Shown: positions 52,833 through 64,000 of the stretch, piece by piece
Position numbering within the stretch: position 1 is the first letter of the stretch
Layout: every line of letters starts with the position of its first letter
Assembly (NCBI RefSeq): GCF_964340395.1
Contig: NC_135560.1
Location: 12,755,098 to 12,819,097 of the forward strand
Source of the DNA: Glandiceps talaboti
Taxonomy: Eukaryota > Hemichordata > Enteropneusta > Spengelidae
Direction of reading: 5' to 3'
DNA length: 64,000 nt
Notes under the pieces: model-generated
The model's input: only the letters and a program-made list of their open reading frames with translations
Databases searched by the model: none
What the model was told of the DNA's origin: nothing
Program-made: the position numbers and the translations under genes

Positions 52833-52890
52833 TATCACATTTCCCATGATGTAACATTCATCATGGCGGGTTCGCAAGTTCCCTATTACG
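52833..52890 (-). mobile_element. Solo end of the AATAGGGAACTTGCAA MITE family
   Basis: Reads CATTTCCCATGATG...GGCGGGTTCGCAAGTTCCCTATT, the reverse complement of the left end of the element at 30296 with only a few changes. No partner end found nearby. Confidence 0.65.
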
Positions 52891-52940
52891 ACAGAGTACA
52901 TAAGCTTTGTTTTGTAGAACGTTCACGTATTTTAATACAC

Positions 52941-53083
52941 TAGTCTTGCTGCTAGACGTTCGGGCTTTCTTCCGATACGATAAGCGAACGAAGTTCGCAG
53001 TGAGGGCTTGTATCCTCGATACCGATATTCGGTCGTTAGTCGTATGGTATCAGAAGAAGATCCGAGGTCTAGCAGCTAGACTA
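52941..53083. mobile_element. MITE of the TAGTCT...AGACTA family (143 bp)
   Basis: Left TAGTCTTGCTGCTAGACGTT; right GGTCTAGCAGCTAGACTA. Most of its length matches the copy at 21946-22090. Flanking 9-mers TTAATACAC and GTTTTACAC agree at 6 of 9 positions, so the duplication has decayed or is uncertain. Confidence 0.8.
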
Positions 53084-53094
53084 GTTTTACACCA

Positions 53095-55677
53095 CCCACC
53101 TGTTAGCCCTAAGCTACAATTTATAAAGTAAAGGTATATGTACTATAAGCCTAGCCATGGTTTATTAACTTTCAATCATACAATATTGTTTTTCTATCAT
53201 GAATAAGCTTACTGACGTCAAAACGTAATATAATACTTTGCCAATGGTAAAACAAGGCGGATTTAAAAGTTTAAGATGCGAAGGAGGATGCATGCATGTA
53301 CCCAATGGAATACCAAGAGCCAGCTTATTCACACGTCAAATTTGGAGGTCAGATTTTAAGTAAGCTAGTTCATAATTTAGTATGTATGCTTTCTTTAATG
53401 GATCATACGACAATAGTACTAATGTGGTATTTTTTAAAAGTATAAAGATATAAAGTACATATAGTATATATTGCATAAATAGTGCATGTATATATATATA
53501 TAATACTAAGTGCCCAGGGGTATGTTCCGATTCGACAGAATGGATTAATATAGGAAATTTTTTAGTGGAGTTGTGTTTGCGTGTTGGTTTTACATGAAAT
53601 TTGTGGGATTCGTCGTTGTTGATGATGCCTGTTGAGCGCCACACATGTGAATATTCGAGATGTGGTTATGAAAACTATGGTGGGCAAGGGTTCAAAGGTC
53701 ATACCCACCATGGGCGATAACAGTTGAAACCATATAAATCGCCCAAGTCCATGTGTAATTATTTCCGCAACGCAATAGTCCATTTCTACAGCACTGTCAT
53801 GCATATCACTGTTCAATAATGAATATGCAAAGAATCCTGCTGTTTGTGCGGTGTCTGTGTTATTGTTAGTCTGGAGTTAAAATATGTCTATCTTTTGAAA
53901 AAAAACAACCCTGTGTCCAATAAGTGAAATGCCAAGGTAACCCTGATTGCACTGTAAAACGCTACTTCTTAGACATCAACTAAAAAGAGGTGATTGAATT
54001 CCTAAGGTATTATTTACCATTTGGTTTTTCTTTGAATGCATTCGATAAGGTATCAATCTCACTACAGCTATCACACTTTATCCAGTCCATCAAATATGAC
54101 GCCAAACGTAAATACGTGTATACAGCTTACTAGATTTCTTCTGAGCTTTCTTACCAGGGAAAAGGTCGAACAATTATTGTCATTGATTATCGATGTATGT
54201 TGATAAAAATATCCTTGTCTAGTGGTATGTATACATGTTTTCTAAAGACGTCGTAGCGCTAGAAAACTGTCATGGCAGGTTTAGCAGTGAGTAAGATGAT
54301 GTGGAAAATTGTTAACACAAGTGACATAAAACATACGCTGAGTAAAAAAAACTTTAAAAGAACCTTCTTGACAGAAGGAAGATGATGCAAATGAAAGGAT
54401 CACATCGCTACATTGCTTCCCAACTGAAGTTCCTATTACTCTGAAATCTAGCAATTGTGTTTCTAGACGATTTGAAGGAGTTCACTCTGAAAGTACGTAA
54501 CCTTGTGTAATTTCTACGACCACAGTGAAGTGTTACTAAAAGAAAATCCCTACGCTAATCTACTGATCGGATGTCGACCACTCATAAGGATTGAAACCAT
54601 AATTGCACTGGCTTCTAAGATCGGATTACCGTTTGCAATCGGGGATGGCTTTTAACTTTCCGCGCGATATGCATAATCTTTTAGGTCGTGACTATAGTGA
54701 GGAGGAAAAAATTAAGTCGCAAAAATATTTTTTTGTCTCAATTTCACAGATGCCCATGCAGTATTTAATAGAAATGCTAACATGCAAGTACTATCAGTAC
54801 ACAGAGTTTTAGAAAAGCTGTATTTGATCCTGTGCTTTTTATAATTATTGCCGCCTTCAGGCAATACGGAGGGGGGGGGGGAGGGGAATTCGTACTGTTA
54901 CACTGAGTCCGAAGAGGACTAGTACTATACGGGATAGATTGTCAAGCGAAGTCGCAATGTTAATATCCCGTAACTTGTTGTCTAAAATTTCAAAATAATA
55001 CCATGTAGTTGACTAAATCTTAGAATATTTCGTGCCATGAAGAAGAAGTCGGACTTTTAAATATTAGTGAATACTCAAGAAAGATTATTTGTCTTGATGA
55101 GTACAAGAAGGCCTGACGTATATCGAAAAAACTTTGTAAAATGCATGTGCGTATTTTTTGTGATAACATTTTTCTTGACATTCACATGTTTTCACCGCGG
55201 AATGAAATAACAATTGTAGTAAGTATGATCAATGTGAAAATAATTGAAATTCAACATTTTCAACGAAAAATCATATACGTATAGACGGTGTTAAGAAAAT
55301 TATATTTTATTTAGGAAATATAAAGATACATACAACAAAGGATGTAAATAAGCTTATCTGGAAATTTCCAGTTTTTTAAAAATTTGACACTATTTTCCGT
55401 GCTGTTAAATTTACAATTGTGCTTCTAAAGCTCACTGTGCGCGCTGTTGATATTAAAAAAAAACAGTTTTTGTGTCTTCAGATAATAACTTTGCCTATAC
55501 CGTACTTCCAACATCAACACCATTTGTGCTGTCAGCAGTAACAAATTATGTAAATGACAACCTATATGTTAATATACATGTAACTTAACTTTTAAAAAAA
55601 AATGTGACGTTGAACTTCACCCTTGCTTCATCCAAGGTAAACAAAAGTCACTCATTCGCCCTCTTTTGAATTGACAA

Positions 55678-55680
<3 letters not shown>
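53095..55680. other. Unassigned intergenic DNA
   Basis: A G run near 54870 and small AT runs; no exon, RNA gene or repeat family that I can support in 2.6 kb. Confidence 0.5.
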
Positions 55681-55682
<2 letters not shown>

Positions 55683-55732
<50 letters not shown>

Positions 55733-55809
55733 TACGTACGTACGTACGTACGTACGTATGTACGTATGTATGTATGTATGTATGTATGTATGTATGTATG
55801 TATGTATGT
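55683..55809. repeat. (GT)n-(GTGC)n-(GTAC)n-(GTAT)n compound array
   Basis: Four blocks in series, each differing from the next by one base per unit. Confidence 0.97.
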
Positions 55810-56199
55810 GCGGCACTCCAAAATATACTAGTATGCAGATCAAAATTAAATCATCATCAAATCAAAGAAGATGAATATTTTATGTTGTTATCATACTAAG
55901 AATATTTACAACTATGGGATACGTAGGTCTAAATAGATATTGAAAATGTAATCACAAGTAGTAATCATTGTAAGGTATGAACGAACCCTAAGAAGAATCA
56001 CGGTTGGGAGTAAGTGAAAACACAGATTTGAGACTGGAGGCCTTGGTATTTGTCATCGGAACCCACACAAAAATATGAAAAACATGAATACAATTAATAA
56101 CTTCTGTGATATTACTATGACATTTGTACGTCTGTTTAGAATTGTGTCTTATGGCAATATGAATTTAATGTGCCATGGAAACAAAAACTGTACTTTTTT

Positions 56200-56640
56200 T
56201 CACTTCCGTCGGTTGAAGTCGCCAGAGGACTAAAATATTGTGACCTTGACAACATTTATTTCAACAATACAAATAGTAAGCTTGTCCTGTAGAAATTGTC
56301 AGTAAACTTTGAAAAACTGAACGTACAAAACTTCACATTTGTTGGAGGTCTAAAATTATGAGTTTGACAACATTCTTTCAACAATACAAATAATATCCTC
56401 TAGAAAATATCAGTAGACTTTCAAAAAAAACTAAACGTACAAAACTTCACATTTGTTGAAGTCGCCGGAGGATTAAAATTGTAACTTTGACAACATGGTT
56501 TCAACAATACAACTAATATCCTGCTGTACAGAATGTCAGTGAACTGTGAAAAAACAAAACGTACGTATACTTGACTTCACATTTGTTGAAGTTGCCGGAG
56601 GTATAAAATTATAACCTTGACAGTTCGACAGTGAAAGTAA
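56200..56640. repeat. ~115-134-bp minisatellite, about 3.5 copies
   Basis: The phrase CTTCACATTTGTTG recurs at about 56331, 56445 and 56575, and TTGACAACAT...TTTCAACAATACAA recurs in between. Units differ mainly by small indels. No frame is preserved across units. Confidence 0.85.
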
Positions 56641-57294
56641 TATCCTGTGATGTTAGTATTACAAGTCGCCAATTCTAAACATTTATGAGTCTGTGCAATG
56701 ATGTATTTGTGTTCCAGCTTGTAAAATTAACCGCTTATATGAATAGTGGAATATTGTTGCCTTCGGTGACATCTGATTGCAATCGTGAGCCAAAGAGAAT
56801 CAGATGTTTCTTCTTTCACGTTATCTTGCACACGAGGTGTCAAGATATATTGATTGTCGATACAGCACTTGTATGGTACCCCACTGACGGTCTCGATGTC
56901 AATTTACCTGCGTTGTGCGAGTTTGCATCATTTTGACGTTCTTGCACTGCAAGACCTTGGTAAAACCAGTCATTAATCTTGGTTATGTTACAATGGTCAT
57001 ATACTAAGTATTGTGCGAAATTTCATGTTTTCATAAAAATTGCACATTACTCCCATTTTAATAATGAATCTGCTGGACTATCAGTAGAAATTATCTCGAC
57101 AACAATCTTCTGAGATTGCTACATTTTATCGTCCGGAGCGACAACAATCTTGCCTAATATTGCTAAATCTTAGCCAGACAGGTTGTTCCTACTCAACTTG
57201 TGCCCATTGTATTTGTAAATTCTTTAGGAGACACAATGATCTGTGACGCAAATATATTTTTGTTGGAACTCTCGAGTTGTCGTCCAAGATCACT

Positions 57295-58452
57295 TTATGG
57301 AGCGAGAAATTGTCTTGTTGAATTAGACGGAGTTTCTCTATCAGAGGGCTGTCGACTTGAAGTAGACCTCGCATTTATACCCGTTGCTAAGGCGACATTG
57401 ATCGTGTCGTCATTCGCAACCTTGTTTCTGCATGAACATGCGTTTCTAACCCCAGACCGAAACTGTTCGTACTTTAGCGCGTAAATGATCGGATTCACGC
57501 ACATATTGCAGAAAGCCATCACTATCGTGCTGTTGATTAAAATACGAGAATGGGAATGGCCGAGAATATTATAGTCGAAATACATCACTTGGTTAGGTCC
57601 CCAGCAAGTGGCGTAGGTGATACAGACAATAGCTAGCATTTTGACGACATTTTTCCTGGCTCTTACTTGGACTGGACTTTCTTGTTGACTTGTAATTTGT
57701 ATCGACGTATTGATACCATTACTTTGGGGAGCTGTTGTATGAGCGACCGCACCAAGTGTAGTAACTAAACGTCGCTTTAGGACCAAGAACATGCTAACAT
57801 AAGAAAATGCCATGATAAGAATTGGTAGGAGATATTCGACAAAAAACACCACCAGCCCGATAACTTTTTGTGCATATCCCTCGGGATAATGTACGCCACA
57901 TGTACCGTTATTTTTGTTGTAATTCGCTTTAGCCCAGTATGACTGATAAGCGAAACCCATAGCCCATATGAGGATACACGCACATTTGACTTTGATTGCG
58001 GAGAAGTTCTTACGATATGTAATAGGGAACACAATAGCCATGTACCTTTCTAGAGATAAACCAATCAGATTGAAGGTAGACACGTTGAAAGTGGACCACA
58101 TAAGATATCGAGACAGCCATATTTTGCACAGGATACTTCCTCTTATTCCTCGTGGCACTATCACGTCATATTTGGTCGGGCCAACTGTTTGTGCTATCAC
58201 CAGTATGGAACTAGTCAGGTCGATCAGGGATTGGTTGAAAATGAATATATTTGTCATGGTACGGTGTTTCTTTACTCGTAGAATGACAAAACAAACTGTA
58301 AGATTACCGACGATGCCCAAAACACCCAGAAAAGTAAGAATGGTATTCATTGTAAGAACTTCGTCGTTATATTTTGCAGCCACCGCCACATCCCTTACAG
58401 TCGTTCTGTTAGCTGTAATGTTAGTACCATTCATTACCATTGTATTATCCAT
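57295..58452 (-). CDS. Class A (rhodopsin-like) G protein-coupled receptor
   Basis: Single-exon coding frame of 385 aa, a cell-surface 7TM receptor. The N-terminus has three N-glycosylation sites (N9, N11, N15). Landmarks: N50 in TM1, D78 in TM2 (NQSLIDLTSS), C109 before TM3 and C185 in the second extracellular loop (disulfide pair), ERY at 135-137, TM5 at about 197-226, CWGP at 283-286 in TM6 (in place of the common CWLP), and NPIIY at 320-324. A Ser/Thr-rich tail with Cys at 339 and 341 follows. The motif set is peptide-receptor-like (galanin/allatostatin/somatostatin neighbourhood), but the ligand is unknown. I chose the ATG at 58452 because an acceptor-like TTTTATTGCAG ends at 58463, so upstream frame is probably intron or repeat; the longer frame to 58641 starts inside a pentanucleotide repeat. 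Confidence 0.9.
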   Translation of the reverse strand: MDNTMVMNGTNITANRTTVRDVAVAAKYNDEVLTMNTILTFLGVLGIVGNLTVCFVILRVKKHRTMTNIFIFNQSLIDLTSSILVIAQTVGPTKYDVIVPRGIRGSILCKIWLSRYLMWSTFNVSTFNLIGLSLERYMAIVFPITYRKNFSAIKVKCACILIWAMGFAYQSYWAKANYNKNNGTCGVHYPEGYAQKVIGLVVFFVEYLLPILIMAFSYVSMFLVLKRRLVTTLGAVAHTTAPQSNGINTSIQITSQQESPVQVRARKNVVKMLAIVCITYATCWGPNQVMYFDYNILGHSHSRILINSTIVMAFCNMCVNPIIYALKYEQFRSGVRNACSCRNKVANDDTINVALATGINARSTSSRQPSDRETPSNSTRQFLAP

Positions 58453-58544
58453 TCTGATTACCCTGCAATAAAAATGATGCAGGATTATTACAATTTTTAC
58501 AATTTGCACAAACGTGTTTAGGTTTGACTTTACACCACACCAGT

Positions 58545-58870
58545 AGCAGCATGCAAAACGACCGAATACCATATACAATTCGCAATACCATACCATACCA
58601 TACCATACCATACCATACCATACCATACCATACCATACCATACCAATAGCAGCAAGCGCAAAACGACATCATACCATATACACTTTGCAGTACAATACCA
58701 TACCATACCATACCATACCACACCATACCATACCATACCATACCATACCACATCACACCACACCACACCACACCACACCACACCTCACCACACCACACCA
58801 CGCCATGCCAGACATACCATACATGGTACCATACCATACCACGTCCTACCACACCACATCACACCATACC
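58545..58870. repeat. (CCATA)n pentanucleotide field with a duplicated spacer
   Basis: Two blocks of CCATA/CCACA pentamers (about 58585-58644 and 58690-58870). Each is preceded by a similar unique segment (AGCAGCATGCAAAACGACC and AGCAGCAAGCGCAAAACGAC), so segment plus repeat was duplicated as a ~110-120-bp unit. It lies just upstream of the GPCR start. Confidence 0.9.
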
Positions 58871-58924
58871 AATCAAACTAGTTTGATTGATCATTTGATG
58901 CATTGCGCATGCGAGATCTATTGA

Positions 58925-60300
58925 ATCCATTGGCTTGTACTTCAAATAACTGATGATCAATCATTCGATTGGAAAGTCCGGCCCTTTAATAGTCTATCAC
59001 CGGTCTGGAAATGCGTTTTGAACCAGTTAGCCCACGTTGGGGTAAGCAAACGCCATTCTCTCTAGCTATCTATCATCTGTGTCCGTAACAGATGTATGTA
59101 GTCGACAAATTGGCATGCACATATTTTACAGAATTGAGAATTTACAACTGCTCGATACAGTGAGCTTGGAAAGAACCCCAGTTTCATGAAAAATGAAAGT
59201 GACACACTAAGCAAAGATAAAGATGTCTGTTTATTTTTACCCCGTTGAGCTGGAAAGAATCCCGTTTCGTGAAACTGAAAGTCACGTAGTCAGCAAAAAA
59301 TTGTAAAATTGCCACCTGGTGTCATTTGGAACATGCGTAGATGTGTGTACGTGGTATTTACGCCTTCTATGCACTGATGTAGGGTCTATTCATACTTAAC
59401 ACGTGTAATATTAACTGGAAAACAAAAACAAAACACATACTATAGAACAGTTCGTGTACCTACTTTTAAATCTGCAATATATTGATTGTTTCTTCTATGT
59501 GATGACAGTTAAACCTTATAAACCATTGCTAAGCCAGGCCTTTCCTTGAACCAAAGGAGATTGACTGAATAAGTCCAGTGTTTTATGACGTTACTTTCAA
59601 GTGCGTCTTGCGCAGAACAATACGCAATGCAAAACTCGCGGACGTCATGCCTTCATACAAATTCACTGTGGTGGTGGTAGCATGTAGTAGTAGTGGGAAA
59701 CAACCGATGGCTTTAGAAATATTAATGTGGTCGCAGCTGTGGGATAGAGTCCTTACCATTTATTCCGAGAGTTGTGTCCCTTTTCACGTCCGACAGCATT
59801 TTAATCCGTGTTTTTGAAATATTTGAAGAGGGTGATGGGCAAGGAATTAAATTGAGGGAAGCCTATTTTTTAGACTACGGAATCGGGGGAGGTTAATATT
59901 TTATGCGACAGCCGGTTGGGCTTGATTTTCCCGACCTTCCTCTTAAAGCTTCTAATTACTTAAGGCTCCCTTAAAAACAATTTCAATACTGCAATGTATT
60001 AGTATAAGTTCAGTAATATAACCGTTCTCACGAATTTCCCATACTCACTGCAATGCTTCATGATACAAATTAGCACTTTGAAACGTCATCATTCATTATG
60101 TTGTTTATCCCTTTGACATTTGACATATTTGAGAGGGAAATTATTGTAACAGTGAAATAAAGTAACAACGGGCTCCCGACTTCCTTAGTGGACATCATGT
60201 GCAGTCAAAAAGCAATTTTGTGTCACTGTTTCTGTTTATTCTCGCTCGCTCTAGATCTATTGTTGTCGATGTGTCTCTGTGTCCTGGTATCTGTCATTCA
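58925..60300. other. Unassigned intergenic DNA upstream of the GPCR
   Basis: Nothing gene-like found. The receptor's promoter and a non-coding first exon could lie here, but I cannot place them. Confidence 0.5.
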
Positions 60301-60309
60301 GTCTGACTG

Positions 60310-60417
<108 letters not shown>

Positions 60418-60439
60418 CAAACTACACGGTCGATTCTAA

Positions 60440-61640
60440 TGAAACTTGTCACATATCTTCCATAAGCTAATCACGAACGTATTCGATTTTGGTAAACATC
60501 TAATGAACATTAATTAGTAAATGACATAATTGAGGGTTTTAGTAATAACGATATATCTCAAGAATAAATTATTAACATTCAATATAATTGGATACATACG
60601 TTAATCATAACAAAGCGCATATATCCTGTACAATTTGATGATGTAGCTTATAGTTTTAATGAGTAATTTCCATAATCAATGATTTTCAGTAATTAAGCTA
60701 TATCTAAACAATGCACGCTTCGAATTCCGCAACATTTGGTACATACATCCATAACAAAGCACACATGCCTTATAAAGCCAGTTGGCATAGTTTTAGTTTG
60801 AATGAGTAATTAGCATAATTAATGATTTTTGGTAATTAAGCTATATCTTAAGAATACAAGCTTTACATTTTATAATTTAGGACATATATCAACCAAAACT
60901 ATGCGCAAATGTCCTATGAAGTTTGTCGACATAACTTTTACTTTTAATGAGTAATTTGCATAATTAATGATTTTCGGTAATTAAGCTTCAAATTCCATAT
61001 TATTTGGTACCTTCATAAACTCATAATAAAGCACATATATGGTATAAGGCTAGTTAGCAAAGTGTTTTTAGTTTTAAACATTACTTTGCACAATTAATGG
61101 TTTTCGGTACTTAGGATATATAATAATTTATAGAGCGCCTTATATCTGAGCTTGAGGCGCAGATCTTTATAATGCAAGCTTCAAATTTCATATATTCTGG
61201 TACATCATAAAACAAACATAACAAAGCGATAATGCTTACATTACTTTAAAGCTTGTAGATGTAGCATTTAGCATTTAGTTTCAATGAGAAATTTGCACAG
61301 TTGATGTTTCGGTAATTAGGCTATATCTTAAGAATGCAAACTTCAAATTCCATATAATTTGGTACCTTCATCAACCATAACAAAGCACACGTGTTTGATA
61401 TAGGTTTTATGTAGTCTTCAATTGTGGTGTGTAATTTACATAAATAAGCGTTTTTGATAATTAGGCAATATCTTTAATAGAATGCAAGCTTCGGATAATT
61501 TACTACATGCACTGATGGTAAAGAAGTGCATTTGTCCTTTTTCTTAATGATTCATTTGCATAAGTAATGGATTTTCGATAAGAGGACAATATTTTAAGGA
61601 TGCAAGGTCAACTTTCATATAGTTTCATTTGATTAATTTT
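60440..61640. repeat. Degenerate ~140-170-bp tandem array, about 7 units
   Basis: Recurring phrases: AATGAGTAATTTGCATAATT, GATTTTCGGTAATTAAGC, TATATCTTAAGAATGCAAGC, ATTTGGTACAT and CATAACAAAGCACA. Units drift progressively. With the CT tract at one end it mirrors the monomer-plus-microsatellite layout at 8330-9180. Confidence 0.75.
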
Positions 61641-61644
61641 CCAG

Positions 61645-63525
61645 TTAAGGGTACATCATTTACGTATGACAACTATAACTCAGAATTGAACATTCCAATA
61701 ATGTATGTAGGAACAAAATTCTATGCTTTTGCCCTTGCGAGGCGGGATTCGGTTTAAATCTGGTTCTTTCTGTTCCATGGCCCGTGGAGCTTTGAATAAT
61801 CCGCTTTACGCATTCGTTCAAATTTAATAATGGCGTTAAATCCTGCTATTGATAGTCAAACCTAGTATGAGACGAACTACTTGGAAAATAATGAATGACA
61901 CTATCGTAAAACCACAGGCCGCTTCATGTTACAACAACGGTGCAATCCGTGCCGTAGCCACAGCGGAAAAAATAGTGTTCTGATTGCGAGAATGGAAGAA
62001 TGTGTTCATTTCTTTTGAGAATAGAGGATTCAATCATTTAAGGTTTCACTTAAAGAACTTAAAGCCAAATCGCCCAATGCCTTCTAGGTTTTTAACAACA
62101 CAATATATTATTTATGTTTCGCTTTCTCAATTTCGTGTGACATCATTTGATACATTCAAAGTCACTGCCTTTGATACGGTTTACTTAGATGGAAGTACAT
62201 GACAAAATGCTGTAGATTACTACTCGCGGATTATATAACCATAGACGTCTAAGATATAACAACGCAGATGAGATTCTGCTTCGAGGACATTTTAGAAAAC
62301 CCATCCCGATGTATCAAACTATTACCTTCATATCATGTGAGGAGGTAGATGTACTAAACTCTTTCCTGTAGCTGTGTTTTCATCTCCCAAAGAAATGTGA
62401 CTAATACATGAATACACATAATAAAGTGAGTATTCGTTTTATTCACCGCAATTCAACTTAAAAGAGAATGGGCAATGGGCAAAACTGTAAATAAAGATCT
62501 TAAAACTGCACTTCAACATTTGTCATACTTGGTTATGACCGATTAATTTCCTACGTACTCTGCAAAGTATAACTTTTTATGCATGAAAAGTAGCTTATCA
62601 AAATTGTCTTTTGACTTGCAACGATCATTTTTTTAAACATTAAAAAGAAGCTATTTTTCCATAATTTGCAAAACGAGTATTTGCATTTTCATGCGTAAAT
62701 ACATAAGGAGGAGTACTGGTTATGCAATTGGTAATTTACATTAATTTGTATTTTCTTCGTAAACGTATGCATATCTCCCTTATATGCATATCCTCTTGGG
62801 ACAGAGAGAGGCGGATAAAGATCGTGTATATGATGGTGGGTTGGGGTGGGGGGTAAAGAACACATTAAGGGGAAAAAGGAGGCTGTAATGTACTTTAGTT
62901 TTTGTACTTACATGGCTGATGTAGAATCAAATTCTCATGTGATTCATGACACCATGCTATTGCAGAAAATCAATATTTCATGTGATGGAAGGGTATGAAC
63001 TATTCTAAGGCACCTTGTGTTTTGGTCACCGGGTATTTGGTGGGTTTAGTAAAGTAATGAGCAGGGCGAACATCTCCAGCAGAAAATGATCTATGAAAAT
63101 TACAATAAAATCTTGAGTTTTAAGCATTCGTAGGGTTTGTTCTCAGTTAATTTAGAATGTGTTTCTTTTTCTTAAACATAACCTCTTGCCCATACATTAT
63201 CTAATACTATGTGACGTTCCTTGGTATTACATACACGTTCAAGCTTATTCTAGACATTTACGCAGATTCGCCTAAAACAAGCAACATTGTCGTTTTAGTT
63301 GTGCCTTGGAAAACTAGTTCGAAACTCTGCAACGGTATTCTTGATAGATGAGTAAACCAGGGTACGGCTGAGTGCTTGATGTCTTTGCGAGTTTAACTCT
63401 CGGCGCACTCGTTAGTGAAAACACTTGATGAGAGACATGAAAATTGCGTCAAATCAGAATTGTAGGAACAGTCTTGTAATCCAGTCTAACTATGTTGTCG
63501 ATTTAATTAAAGTGACCATGTGGAT
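61645..63525. other. Unassigned intergenic DNA
   Basis: No exon, RNA gene or clear repeat recognised in 1.9 kb. Confidence 0.5.
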
Positions 63526-63529
63526 ATGC

Positions 63530-63760
63530 GAGGATTGGATATTTATTTTGGATTTTTAATTTATGAAACAATTTTATCATGGCTTCCTACTTGAAAAATT
63601 AAAGTGAAACGACACATACCGAGTCCTTGTTTGTGACTTCGTAAATTGCAAAATATTAATAAATGTGTAAAGTGTTTGTTATTTATTGTACAAACTTTTT
63701 ACACATTGTTTCCCTTTTTGCAATGTATTGAGTTTAATACAAACACAGACTTGGTCTATG
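63530..63760. repeat. Dispersed repeat, copy 2 (matches 14870-15170)
   Basis: Shares TATTTATTTTGGATTTTTAA, TATCATGGCTTCCTACTT and ACAAACACAGACTTGGTC with the copy near 15 kb, in the same orientation. The internal inverted arms are more decayed here. Confidence 0.65.
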
Positions 63761-63798
63761 CACAGGGCACTCAGGCTTAGTTAGTTATGTTTACGAAA

Positions 63799-63857
63799 AC
63801 AAACAAACAAACAAACAAACAAACAAACAAACAAACAAACAGAAAGAAAGAAAGAAA
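63799..63857. repeat. (CAAA)n-(GAAA)n microsatellite
   Basis: Tetranucleotide run shortly after the dispersed repeat. Confidence 0.95.
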
Positions 63858-64000
63858 CCAGCAAACAATAAATACATATATAAATACTGACAAGCATCAA
63901 CAATCCTCATCCATATGGCCAATAATACTTAGTTTAATGTACATATTCCTAAAATAGTCAATGGATTTGATAGAAAAATAACTGCCCCTAATAAACACAA

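Noticed and set aside
58453-58641. N-terminal extension of the GPCR from 58641
   Set aside because: It is pentanucleotide repeat translation, and a good splice acceptor lies just before the ATG at 58452.

Overview
This is animal nuclear DNA. The genes are split by GT-AG introns, the intergenic and intronic DNA is AT-rich and full of microsatellites and short inverted-repeat transposons, and there is one tRNA-derived SINE and one 5'-truncated non-LTR retrotransposon. The proteins (snurportin-1, lysosomal beta-hexosaminidases, a class A GPCR) and the repeat style suggest a marine invertebrate such as an invertebrate deuterostome or a lophotrochozoan. I cannot fix the phylum from sequence alone.

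Layout. From 1 to about 15.4 kb I see no gene: there are large (AT)n, (TATG)n, (TATC)n/(TCTG)n, (CAGA)n and (CT)n tracts, hairpin elements, a degenerate tandem array, and a 21-bp minisatellite split by a mobile-looking insert. A tRNA-derived SINE lies at about 15.4-15.65 kb. Snurportin-1 runs on the minus strand from 22839 to 16117 in 7 coding exons (375 aa), and its large intron holds a ~2.5 kb near-palindrome. Head-to-head with it, 632 bp between start codons, begins a tandem array of three beta-hexosaminidase (GH20, HEXA/HEXB-like) genes on the plus strand: Hex1 23472-35079, Hex2 36859-42418, Hex3 43662-50939. Each has 11 exons with the same intron positions and phases; Hex1 carries an extra copy of exon 8. 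After 51 kb come transposon remnants and minisatellites, then an intronless-coding class A GPCR on the minus strand (58452-57295, 385 aa) whose upstream region is a pentanucleotide repeat field. From 59 kb to the end there are only repeats and unassigned DNA.

Main discoveries. (1) Hex1 has two tandem, diverged copies of exon 8, both exactly 178 bp and both phase 0 to 1, so only one can be used per mRNA without a frameshift. They encode the loop aligned to human HEXA residues 421-424, which distinguishes HEXA from HEXB substrate choice. (2) Hex2 and Hex3 keep the catalytic Asp-Glu pair but have both replaced the substrate-gripping Arg (human HEXA R178) by Leu, with further changes at D207 (and D258 in Hex3). 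The locus therefore looks like one conventional enzyme with switchable substrate loops plus two paralogs with a remodelled or disabled sugar pocket. (3) A family of TAGTCT...AGACTA inverted-repeat transposons shows 9-bp target duplications, and a separate GGCC-ended element shows a TTA duplication.
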